A stretch of 12,053 nt of DNA from the NCBI GenBank assembly GCA_905214905.1, contig CAJMNK010000061.1:1-12053 (forward strand). Direction: 5' to 3'. Below are positions 1 to 6,957 of the stretch, piece after piece; the first letter of the stretch is position 1, and each line of letters opens with the position of its first letter. Made by a program: the position numbers and the translations under genes. The notes beneath the pieces are model-generated. The model was not told the origin of the DNA and did no database searches. It saw nothing but the letters and a program-made list of their open reading frames with translations. This DNA is from an uncultured bacterium. Lineage in GTDB: Bacteria > Actinomycetota > Coriobacteriia > Coriobacteriales > Coriobacteriaceae.

Positions 1-15
1 GATGATGCCTTTCAC
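1..15 (-). CDS. 5' end of next operon gene, probably glucose-1-phosphate thymidylyltransferase (rmlA)
   Basis: Only five codons are inside the window. On the minus strand a GTG start at 15-13 begins three bases after the TAG stop of the upstream glycosyltransferase and reads V-K-G-I-I. This matches the usual start of RmlA proteins (MKGIILAGG), which make dTDP-glucose, the first step to dTDP-rhamnose. An AAAGG ribosome site lies about nine bases upstream, inside the end of the glycosyltransferase gene. The context fits, because the gene before it resembles rhamnosyltransferases. The family call rests on five residues plus context, so it is a guess that needs the flanking sequence. Confidence 0.4.
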
Positions 16-18
16 TGG

Positions 19-888
19 CTATGGCCTTTCTTTTCTAGCGGCCCTGCGGCCGGCGCGGTTTCCCAGAAGGCGGGCGCAGCAGTCGACGCCGAAGGCGATG
101 AACTCGACCAGATTGCCCTCCCGAAGGAGCTGGGAGGAGACCGCTTTGACGAGCCGGCCCCCTTCACCGATCTCACTTGCATGCATGAGATCGTCCGCAT
201 GCGTTTCGAGAAAGAAACCGACGGCGCGGTTGCGGGCAAACTGCTGGGCTGGCGTCAAGTTGTGCGAGTGAAAGACCTCGGCATGCGGCTCGTAAGCAAC
301 CTTCATACCCGAGGCGATAAACTTGGCGGCCATGAGCATGTCCTCGTTGGTGTTAACATGATCGAATCCACCGCATTCGAGATATGCGATCCGTCGATAG
401 GCAGAACAGGCGTCAGATGCAAAAAACGTCTTAATACCGAGTTTCTCGAGATCGCATTTCGAACGAACGGATGGCGAATCAGGATAGTTGAAACCACGCA
501 CCAGCTGCTCAAAGCGCCGAGCATCCGCCTTGGGCAGTTGCCTGCCACTTACAAGGGCGATGTCGGAATCATCAACCATGGGAGCAACAAGCCGCTTCAG
601 ATAATCATCGGAAACGGGCACGGCATCTTGGGTGAGAAAACATACAAAGTCGCCGCTCGACTCCCGCAGCGCCTTGTCTCTTGTGGTGCCGTGGTTGAAA
701 TCCTGACGATCGATCTGCAGCAAGCGAACGCCTTTGTGTTTCTGAACCAACTCGATAGTTTTATCATCCGATGCGGAATCGACGACCAGAATCTCATTCG
801 GCTGAATTGACTGGCGATCAAGGGCGATTAAGAGCGTCTCAATTTCATGTTCAGCATTAAGAGTCGGGATGATGACAGAAATATCCAT
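19..888 (-). CDS. GT2-family glycosyltransferase, rhamnosyltransferase-like, polysaccharide assembly
   Basis: This 289-residue protein is a family 2 glycosyltransferase with a GT-A fold, predicted to add a sugar from a nucleotide donor to a lipid-linked oligosaccharide on the inner face of the membrane. The N-terminus MDISVIIPTLN is the classic GT2 opening. VVDSASDD (about 35-42) is the nucleotide-binding acidic loop, and FLTQDAVP (84-91) holds the QDA form of the DXD metal motif common in rhamnosyltransferases. NED at 181-183 is the acceptor-side acidic motif, followed by an HSHN segment (207-210) also typical of that subgroup. There are no obvious membrane helices; the C-terminus is basic. 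Its ATG follows the stop of the sugar-1-phosphate transferase with no gap (TAG then ATG), so the two are probably translationally coupled. The exact sugar is inferred; a probable rmlA directly downstream supports rhamnose. Confidence 0.85.
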   Translation of the reverse strand: MDISVIIPTLNAEHEIETLLIALDRQSIQPNEILVVDSASDDKTIELVQKHKGVRLLQIDRQDFNHGTTRDKALRESSGDFVCFLTQDAVPVSDDYLKRLVAPMVDDSDIALVSGRQLPKADARRFEQLVRGFNYPDSPSVRSKCDLEKLGIKTFFASDACSAYRRIAYLECGGFDHVNTNEDMLMAAKFIASGMKVAYEPHAEVFHSHNLTPAQQFARNRAVGFFLETHADDLMHASEIGEGGRLVKAVSSQLLREGNLVEFIAFGVDCCARLLGNRAGRRAARKERP

Positions 889-1602
889 CTAGCGCCCCGT
901 TCTCTCTTTGCCGAACATGGCCCCAAAGGTGCCTGCGAAGCACTTGCAATCCATACGGAAGCATCGATTCTGCACATAACAAAGTTCGATCTTCTGACGC
1001 AAGCCACTCTCAAATGTCGCCTCGTTACGGTCGGTTGCCTGCCACAGACCCGTGATGCCGGGTTGAACAGAAAGCAACTCAGCCTTCTCCTCGTCGGAAA
1101 AGTGCTGCTCAAGCTCATCTCTTGTAATGGGGCGAGGACCAATGACAGAAAGGTCACCGTTCAGCACATTGAGAAACTGAGGCATCTCGTCGATAGAGCA
1201 TTTACGAATGAACTGACCAATCTTGGTAATACGAGGGTCATCATCGACCTTGCGCTCGACTTCCCACTGATGTAGCTGCTCAGGGCTCAGGTACTTGCGC
1301 ACGTCGTTTGCATCAGCGACCATACTGCGGAGCTTAAAAATCTTGATTGTCTTTCCGCCCTTGCCAACGCGATCCTGGGTGTACATAGGGCTGCCGGGCG
1401 ATTCAAGGCAAATAAGCGCGCAAACAACAGCAATAGGAATCAATAGCAGAACACTCATCAAAAGACTAAATACAAGGTCAAACAGCCTCTTGACGATGCG
1501 ATACCCAAGCGTGCCACTCGGCTTTATCTGATTGAAAGCCAGCGCACCAACCGTTGATGCACAACTCTCTGTTACTTCTTTAGCAGCCACAATAAAACTC
1601 AC
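889..1602 (-). CDS. Polyprenyl-phosphate sugar-1-phosphate transferase (initiating phosphoglycosyltransferase)
   Basis: This enzyme starts the polysaccharide repeat unit by moving a sugar-1-phosphate from a UDP-sugar onto undecaprenyl phosphate at the membrane. At 237 residues it is a short monotopic form (PglC or WbaP C-terminal type), without the large N-terminal membrane domain of WcaJ-type enzymes. Features seen are KRLFDL and a reentrant hydrophobic helix at about 38-66, YTQDRVG (74-80), FKLRSM (89-94), the catalytic Asp-Glu pair in SIDEMPQF (D138-E139), VIGPRP (153-158) and PGITGLWQ (181-188). All are hallmarks of the bacterial sugar transferase family (PF02397). The start is GTG at 1602, with a GGGGAC ribosome site about eight bases before it. 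It lies 69 bp after the antiterminator gene and abuts the glycosyltransferase. The GC content is lower than in thrS, as is common for exchangeable capsule loci. The sugar substrate cannot be read from the sequence. Confidence 0.92.
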   Translation of the reverse strand: MSFIVAAKEVTESCASTVGALAFNQIKPSGTLGYRIVKRLFDLVFSLLMSVLLLIPIAVVCALICLESPGSPMYTQDRVGKGGKTIKIFKLRSMVADANDVRKYLSPEQLHQWEVERKVDDDPRITKIGQFIRKCSIDEMPQFLNVLNGDLSVIGPRPITRDELEQHFSDEEKAELLSVQPGITGLWQATDRNEATFESGLRQKIELCYVQNRCFRMDCKCFAGTFGAMFGKERTGR

Positions 1603-1671
1603 GTTCTTGTCCCCAGGAACCCCCCATCTATGAATCCAAAATCCAAATAAATCGCTGGTACAACGTCTCCC

Positions 1672-2262
1672 TTACGTTTTGCTGGGCACGTCGATCGGAA
1701 GCAGCTCCCTAAATGCGGAGTCGCCTTCGCCCACATCCACTAGGCACCAGCGTTTATGACGGTCGATCTTTTTAACGCGGGACTCTTGCCCCACCAAGGG
1801 ACCCTGCTCTATGTGCAACACGCCGCCTTCTATACGGGCGACGCTGTTGCGCACCACGCCGTCGTCGTCCAGCACGCTGCGGTACCAATCCTGCGCATCG
1901 TCCGGCATGGGCATGTATGCCCGCTCCCTACTGCCGGCGATGCGGCAGCCAAAGCTCAACTGGGCCAAGGCCCTATCGAGCGCGGCGGCATCGTGCGTGG
2001 CAACGAAGAAATATTCCTTGTACATGGGTTTGGTTTGGAGCGACCAAGCGCCGCCCCGCTTAAACCAGAACTCCTTTTGCATCACAAAAGCGTTCTGCAT
2101 CAGCTCGTGCGGGATAATGCGGCGGACCTTTTCGCAGGTCTCGCGCTCTTTTCCATGGGGGGTGTGGACCAGATACCAGCGGACGCGGCCGTTATGGCTG
2201 TTGGTGGTGGCGCCGTTAAATGCCCCCGGCAGCTGTTCTTGGCGCCGTGCCGTCTGTTCCAT
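1672..2262 (-). CDS. loaP: LoaP/UpxY-type NusG paralogue, operon-specific transcription antiterminator
   Basis: This is a specialised NusG paralogue of 196 residues, first gene of the polysaccharide operon. An NGN domain (about 27-125) starts with VRWYLVHTPHGKERE, and a KOW domain (about 150-190) contains GPLVGQESRVKKIDRHKR. That basic KOW pattern is typical of LoaP, which binds RNA polymerase and an RNA hairpin in the leader of long polysaccharide or antibiotic operons and suppresses termination. Its place at the head of the operon supports this role. A longer reading frame starts at 2295, but ATG 2262 is chosen because AGAGGGGG lies about seven bases upstream, whereas ATG 2295 has no ribosome site. 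The first 26 residues are polar and probably disordered. Regulation is likely through the upstream promoter and a hairpin covering the ribosome site (listed separately). RfaH or UpxY type is the alternative family name. Confidence 0.85.
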   Translation of the reverse strand: MEQTARRQEQLPGAFNGATTNSHNGRVRWYLVHTPHGKERETCEKVRRIIPHELMQNAFVMQKEFWFKRGGAWSLQTKPMYKEYFFVATHDAAALDRALAQLSFGCRIAGSRERAYMPMPDDAQDWYRSVLDDDGVVRNSVARIEGGVLHIEQGPLVGQESRVKKIDRHKRWCLVDVGEGDSAFRELLPIDVPSKT

Positions 2263-2267
2263 GTTCT

Positions 2268-2310
2268 CGCCCCCTCTTTTGGCTTTGCGATGCACGCAAA
2301 TGCAGGGGCG
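2268..2310 (-). promoter_or_regulatory. Leader RNA hairpin covering the ribosome site of the antiterminator gene
   Basis: On the minus-strand transcript, CGCCCC (2310-2305) pairs perfectly with GGGGCG (2273-2268), which is part of the ribosome site of the antiterminator gene. Inside it TTTGCG (2300-2295) pairs with CGCAAA (2289-2284) around a five-base loop. The two stems are separated by an asymmetric internal loop. The pairing is seen directly; control of translation, or recognition by LoaP itself, is inference. LoaP proteins are known to bind structured leader hairpins. Confidence 0.5.
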
Positions 2311-2349
2311 TTTAGAACAGGCTTCTCGCTCGCAGCTAGGCGCAGTCGC

Positions 2350-2480
2350 AAAAGTACAGGTTTTTGTATCTTTCGACAGACGACATTATACGAGCAATTA
2401 ATCAGCGTTTGCCCAGATTACGCAAAATGTACTGCTAGTAGGTACATCTCCATACCCCTCTACAAAAACCTGTACCTTTT
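2350..2480. repeat. Inverted repeat pair flanking a promoter: candidate invertible (phase-variable) segment
   Basis: GTACAGGTTTTTGTA at 2354-2368 recurs as its exact reverse complement at 2461-2475, 15 of 15. With one extra base in the right copy the match continues by AAAA/TTTT to 2350 and 2480. The enclosed 92 bp (2369-2460) contain the only good promoter for the polysaccharide operon. Each arm is itself an imperfect palindrome, TACA then six bases then TGTA, like a tyrosine-recombinase core with an asymmetric spacer. Promoters bounded by such repeats upstream of NusG paralogues drive capsule phase variation in Bacteroides. No recombinase gene is visible in this window, so inversion is unproven. 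Confidence 0.65.
2385..2413 (-). promoter_or_regulatory. Promoter of the polysaccharide operon, in the ON orientation
   Basis: On the minus strand a perfect TATAAT (2390-2385) points at the antiterminator gene. The hexamer 17 bases upstream, GGCAAA (2413-2408), is a poor -35, so an activator or another sigma contact may be needed. An imperfect palindrome bounded by ATGTAC (2427-2432) and GTACAT (2442-2447) lies just upstream of that -35 and could be the activator site. Transcription would start near 2378, giving a leader of about 115 nt that includes the left repeat arm and the ribosome-site hairpin. Confidence 0.6.
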
Positions 2481-2491
2481 TGTGCAACAAA

Positions 2492-2516
2492 AAAAGCCGC
2501 TCAACCAGCGGCTTTT
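2492..2516 (-). terminator. Second terminator after thrS, next to the invertible segment
   Basis: A 10-bp perfect stem (2492-2501 with 2507-2516, core AGCCGCT/AGCGGCT) has a five-base loop and, on the minus strand, a run of seven T. The plus strand also ends in TTTT, so it may work both ways. It lies 11 bp from the right repeat arm and would stop transcripts from the switch if the promoter were inverted. Confidence 0.85.
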
Positions 2517-2532
2517 CTTATTTTGTTAAGAA

Positions 2533-2565
2533 AAAGGCGACCGCCCTCTGTGGACGGTCGCCTTT
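2533..2565 (-). terminator. First terminator after thrS
   Basis: An 11-bp perfect stem (2533-2543 with 2555-2565, core GGCGACCG/CGGTCGCC) is followed on the minus strand by TTTTTC. It begins 22 bases after the thrS stop codon and is the main thrS terminator. The A-rich left flank and T-rich right flank make it look bidirectional. Confidence 0.88.
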
Positions 2566-2587
2566 GTTAATTGTTGTGAAGTTTGCC

Positions 2588-4351
<1,764 letters not shown>

Positions 4352-4377
4352 GGGTATGTTTTCTCCTCTCGGATGCC

Positions 4378-4421
4378 TGATGCAAGTGCGTGCGATGCGC
4401 TCGGCGTTTTGACTTGCATCA
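4378..4421. promoter_or_regulatory. 10-bp inverted repeat at the thrS transcription start
   Basis: TGATGCAAGT (4378-4387) and ACTTGCATCA (4412-4421) are perfect reverse complements 24 bp apart. The right arm begins at the last base of the -10 box and spans the predicted start site, and the other arm lies in the thrS leader. The position suits a repressor operator pair or a leader hairpin. No regulator is identifiable. Confidence 0.4.
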
Positions 4422-4448
4422 TTATAGGCAGGTTGCCTTGGTATACAA
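4421..4448 (-). promoter_or_regulatory. thrS: thrS promoter
   Basis: On the minus strand TTGTAT (4448-4443) and a perfect TATAAT (4426-4421) are 16 bp apart, giving a start near 4414 and a leader of about 60 nt before the thrS ATG at 4351. Confidence 0.7.
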
Positions 4449-4449
4449 G

Positions 4450-4480
4450 CGCCCGCCGCACCTTAATGGCACGGCGGGCG
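4450..4480. terminator. GC-rich hairpin between the zinc-ribbon gene and thrS
   Basis: CGCCCGCCG (4450-4458) pairs with CGGCGGGCG (4472-4480), 9 bp perfect, and the inner part pairs further with two mismatches. A TTTT run follows on the plus strand only. On the minus strand, the direction of the neighbouring gene, there is no T-run, so its use as a terminator for the zinc-ribbon gene is uncertain. Confidence 0.45.
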
Positions 4481-4489
4481 ATTTTCTAC

Positions 4490-4584
4490 GCATGCTTCAT
4501 CGTGTGGGGCGGGGCGTGGGGCGCGCGTGGCTTGCGCGGGACGCGCGGTGCCCGTGGCTTGCGGCCGGCCCGGCGATGGATGCG
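4490..4584. other. GC-rich low-complexity tract downstream of the zinc-ribbon gene
   Basis: The stretch is very G-rich on the plus strand. It holds a 10-bp direct repeat GTGGCTTGCG (4527-4536 and 4554-4563) and a 7-bp stem CGCGCGT/ACGCGCG (4522-4528 with 4541-4547). No gene is seen here. It may form the 3' end structure of the zinc-ribbon transcript. Confidence 0.35.
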
Positions 4585-5016
4585 TTACTGGATGCGAGTT
4601 CGGCAGTAGGGGCAGACCTTCCAGTGCGCATCGAGCGGACGATGGCAGCTGGGGCAGACGTTGCGAACCTGAGTGTCGCACACCGGGCAGACGACAAAGT
4701 CCTTCTCGATGGGGGCGCCGCACTGCGGGCAGGTGCCGTACTGGGCAAGCTGGCGCTCGCGCAGGGCCATATCCAGCTCCTGCTCCTCGCGGTCGGACGC
4801 GTAGGAGTGCGGGCGCAGGACCAGGTAGGCGATGAGGCCTACAAACGGGATGAGGGCAATGATGCCCCATGCCACGTAGGCGCTGGCGCCGCGGCGGCGA
4901 GCGTCGATGAACACATAGACGACCGACAGCACATACAGGGCGATGATAAAGCCAACGAAGGCATAGACGACGCCCATAAGCTGCGGCGACATGAGCTCGG
5001 AGATGTACTTGGACAT
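4585..5016 (-). CDS. Small membrane protein with double zinc ribbon
   Basis: This is a 143-residue protein of unknown function. Two hydrophobic segments (about 15-37 and 46-67) should anchor it in the membrane. They are followed by a charged, probably helical linker (about 74-93) and two CxxC-type zinc ribbons. The ribbon cysteines are C96, C99, C110 and C113 for the first and C121, C124, C135 and C138 for the second, the DZR pattern (double zinc ribbon). The first segment has the look of a phospholipase_D-nuclease-N-like two-helix membrane unit, but this is only a resemblance. The start ATG 5016 has GAAAGG eight bases upstream. It is transcribed toward thrS but separated from it by about 230 bp and the thrS promoter, so it is probably its own unit. 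No clear -35/-10 pair was found upstream. Confidence 0.85.
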   Translation of the reverse strand: MSKYISELMSPQLMGVVYAFVGFIIALYVLSVVYVFIDARRRGASAYVAWGIIALIPFVGLIAYLVLRPHSYASDREEQELDMALRERQLAQYGTCPQCGAPIEKDFVVCPVCDTQVRNVCPSCHRPLDAHWKVCPYCRTRIQ

Positions 5017-5116
5017 TACGGGTACCTTTCGGATTATTTACAGTCCAGTCAAGTTTACCACGGGGTTTGTTTATATGGGACCACGGCTAGGGGCGGGGCT
5101 GGCGCGGACACAAACA

Positions 5117-5331
5117 TCTCAATCTGTAACAGTTAGGAGCGGAATCTGGGTCTAGATGTTACAGATTTAGACACAGGGGTCCCTCCCCGACTTCAATCTC
5201 GATCTGTAACATCTTGGGCCCCAAAGCCCCTCTTACTGTTACAGATCGAGACATTCAAAATCCGCCTGAAAGTTTGTCTCGATCTGTAACATCTAGAACC
5301 CAAATCCTTGTCTAACTGTTACAGGTCGAGA
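5117..5331. repeat. Array of three 55-bp palindromic repeats on an exact 80-bp period
   Basis: The 15-mer TCTCGATCTGTAACA occurs six times in alternating orientation at exactly 40-bp steps: plus at 5117, 5197 and 5277, minus (TGTTACAGATCGAGA type) at 5157, 5237 and 5317. Each plus/minus pair forms a 55-bp unit with a 25-nt loop, and the units are separated by 25-nt linkers. Arms match 14/15, 15/15 and 14/15 within units 1 to 3. The loops share edges (TCTAGA at one end, CTAAC at the other), and unit 1 is inverted relative to unit 3. The linkers are unrelated. This is the build of a REP/BIME-type intergenic repeat. No function is evident. Confidence 0.85.
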
Positions 5332-5469
5332 CGAACGGTTGCCGTAGCTGTCGGCAGACGAGGCCAACATCCGTGCCGGGTCACCCCTCGCCTGCCGTTG
5401 GCGGGTGTTGCAGGGCTGTTCGCCGCATTGCCGCCGCACTGGGAACGCGCAGACCGTAGGATAGTCTTA
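5332..5469. other. Intergenic DNA upstream of the redox operon
   Basis: No convincing gene is seen here. A GC-rich imperfect hairpin, CACCC..GCC with GGCGGGTG, lies around 5381-5406. A TAGGAT at 5457-5462 could be a -10 but has no good -35, so the promoter of the operon is unresolved. Confidence 0.4.
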
Positions 5470-5484
5470 TTGACAGCCTGTCAA
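5470..5484. promoter_or_regulatory. Perfect 15-bp palindrome, candidate operator of the redox operon
   Basis: TTGACAG, one base, CTGTCAA form a perfect palindrome 17 bp before the GTG start of the first oxidoreductase gene. Its left half happens to spell a -35 consensus, but no -10 lies at the right distance downstream. It is better read as a repressor or regulator site near the transcript start. The regulator is unknown; a GntR-type or similar dimeric repressor would fit the size. Confidence 0.5.
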
Positions 5485-5501
5485 CTTGTCTGGGAGGCAC
5501 T

Positions 5502-6956
5502 GTGACGGAAACGTTTGATATCGCAATTGTGGGCGCGGGCATCACCGGGTGTGCCATCGCGCGGCAGCTCGCGCGCTATGACCTATCCATTTGTGTGGTC
5601 GAGGCGGCCAACGACATTGCACTGGGCGCCTCGAAGGCCAACGGCGGCCTGGTGCACGCCGGCTACGATCCGGCACCGGGCACCGTAAAGGCACAGGTCA
5701 ACGCCCGCGGCTGCGAGCTGTATGGCACCTGGTCCCGGGAGCTGGGATTTCTGTTCTGCCGCACCGGGTCAATGGTGTTGGGCTTTAACGACGAGGACCG
5801 CGCGCATCTGGAAAAGCTGCGCCAGAATGGCCTGGCCAACGGGGTGCCCGAGCTGTCAATCGTCGGACCCGACCGCATCCACGAATTAGAGCCGCGCGCC
5901 AGTGCCGATGCAACGTGCGCGTTGTGGTGCCCTTCGACCGGTTTTGTCGACCCGTTTGAGGTCGCCATCGCCGCGCTGGAGAACGCCGTAGCCAACGGCG
6001 TGACGTTTATGCGTTCCGCGTCGGTGGAAGCGATTGAGGTTACGGACTCGGGCGAAGACGCACGCTTTACACTGGCAACCCCCGCTGGCAACGTGCGCTG
6101 CCGCTACCTGATCAACACCGCGGGCAACGGAGCCGCGGACATCTCGCATATGGCGGGCGCCGAGGAGTTCCATATGGTCTGGCGTCAGGGCAACATCGTG
6201 GTGCTGGCCAAGGAGCCGCGCACGCTCATGCCGCTCTACCCTGTTCCCACGCCAGTGTCCAAGGGCGTTATCGTGACGGGCACCGTGCACGGCAACACCG
6301 TGATCACCGCGACGGCTGCCGTGCGCGAGCCGGGCGACACGCAGACCTACGCAAGCGATGTGAACGCGCTGCTGACGGGAGCACGCAAGCTGGTGCCCGA
6401 TCTGGACACGCGTCGCGTGGTACGCGCGTTTGCCGGCGGGCGTCCGGTCATAAAGGGAACGAACGACTTTTTTATTGGACAGTCGGACGTGGTGCCGGGG
6501 CTGTTCCAGGCGGCGGGCATTCAGTCACCAGGCGTGGCGAGCGCGCCGGCCATTGCCGAGCGCATGGAGCACGTGATGCGCGAGGCGGGCGTTGCTTTGC
6601 GCGAACGGGCCGATTGGGATCCGATTCGCCGCGCGCCGGACGACTTCGACCGTGCGCCGCTTGCACGCAAGGAGGAGCTCATTGAGTCCGACCCTGCATG
6701 GGGGCAGATCGTCTGCCGCTGCGAGACAGTGCCCGAGGCCGAAATCGTGGCCGCGATTCGATGCCGCCCGGGTGCGGTTTCGGTCGAGGGCGTCAAACGC
6801 CGCTGCCGCGCGGGCATGGGCCGCTGCCAGAGCGGCTTTTGCCAGAGCCGCGTGGTGGCAATCCTTGCCCGAGAGCTGGGGTGTGATCCCAGCGAGGTGC
6901 TGCTGGAGGATGCCGGATCTTGGCTGGTTGAGGGACCACTGAAGGGGGTGCGCTAA
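5502..6956 (+). CDS. GlpA-like FAD-dependent dehydrogenase with C-terminal BFD-type [2Fe-2S] domain
   Basis: This 484-residue flavoprotein is of the DAO/glycerol-3-phosphate dehydrogenase superfamily. The FAD Rossmann motif is VGAGITG (10-16), with the ribose-binding acid at about E34 in CVVE. A second conserved segment, TAGNGA (206-211), and the C-terminal FAD contact GLFQAAGIQSPG (333-344) are also present. The tail (about 400-455) is a BFD-like [2Fe-2S] domain with ligands C405, C407, C442 and C447 (CRC ... GRCQSGFC). This architecture matches anaerobic GlpA-type dehydrogenases that pass electrons to partner subunits. GTG 5502 is taken as start because GGGAGG lies four bases upstream and the protein then opens like its family; spacing is short. 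The next gene follows after one base. Glycerol-3-phosphate is the default substrate, but no glpK or glpF is in view, so the substrate is open. Confidence 0.9.
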   Translation: MTETFDIAIVGAGITGCAIARQLARYDLSICVVEAANDIALGASKANGGLVHAGYDPAPGTVKAQVNARGCELYGTWSRELGFLFCRTGSMVLGFNDEDRAHLEKLRQNGLANGVPELSIVGPDRIHELEPRASADATCALWCPSTGFVDPFEVAIAALENAVANGVTFMRSASVEAIEVTDSGEDARFTLATPAGNVRCRYLINTAGNGAADISHMAGAEEFHMVWRQGNIVVLAKEPRTLMPLYPVPTPVSKGVIVTGTVHGNTVITATAAVREPGDTQTYASDVNALLTGARKLVPDLDTRRVVRAFAGGRPVIKGTNDFFIGQSDVVPGLFQAAGIQSPGVASAPAIAERMEHVMREAGVALRERADWDPIRRAPDDFDRAPLARKEELIESDPAWGQIVCRCETVPEAEIVAAIRCRPGAVSVEGVKRRCRAGMGRCQSGFCQSRVVAILARELGCDPSEVLLEDAGSWLVEGPLKGVR

Positions 6957-6957
6957 G

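Noticed and set aside
181..810. 209-codon plus-strand frame inside the glycosyltransferase gene
   Set aside because: It is opposite to a clear GT2 protein and has no motifs of its own.
2263..2295. Longer start (ATG 2295) of the antiterminator
   Set aside because: It has no ribosome site and lies in a hairpin loop. ATG 2262 has a strong AGAGGGGG.
4352..4420. T-box riboswitch upstream of thrS
   Set aside because: The leader is only about 60 nt, with no specifier stem, T-box sequence or terminator hairpin.
5017..5100. Promoter for the zinc-ribbon gene (TTGACT, TAAATAAT, TATAAA on the minus strand)
   Set aside because: The hexamers are present, but no pair has a spacing of 16-18 bp, so no promoter is annotated.
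5117..5331. CRISPR-like regular array (15-bp repeats, 25-bp spacers)
   Set aside because: Repeats alternate in orientation, are too short, and every second spacer is a related loop. This is a palindromic repeat cluster, and no cas gene is near.
5470..5475. TTGACA as a -35 box for the redox operon
   Set aside because: The position 16-18 bases downstream falls in the ribosome site (GAGGCA), which does not resemble a -10. The hexamer is half of a perfect palindrome.
5308..5505. 65-codon plus-strand frame before the redox operon
   Set aside because: It starts inside a palindromic repeat, lacks a ribosome site and shows no protein-like composition. It overlaps the GTG start by chance.
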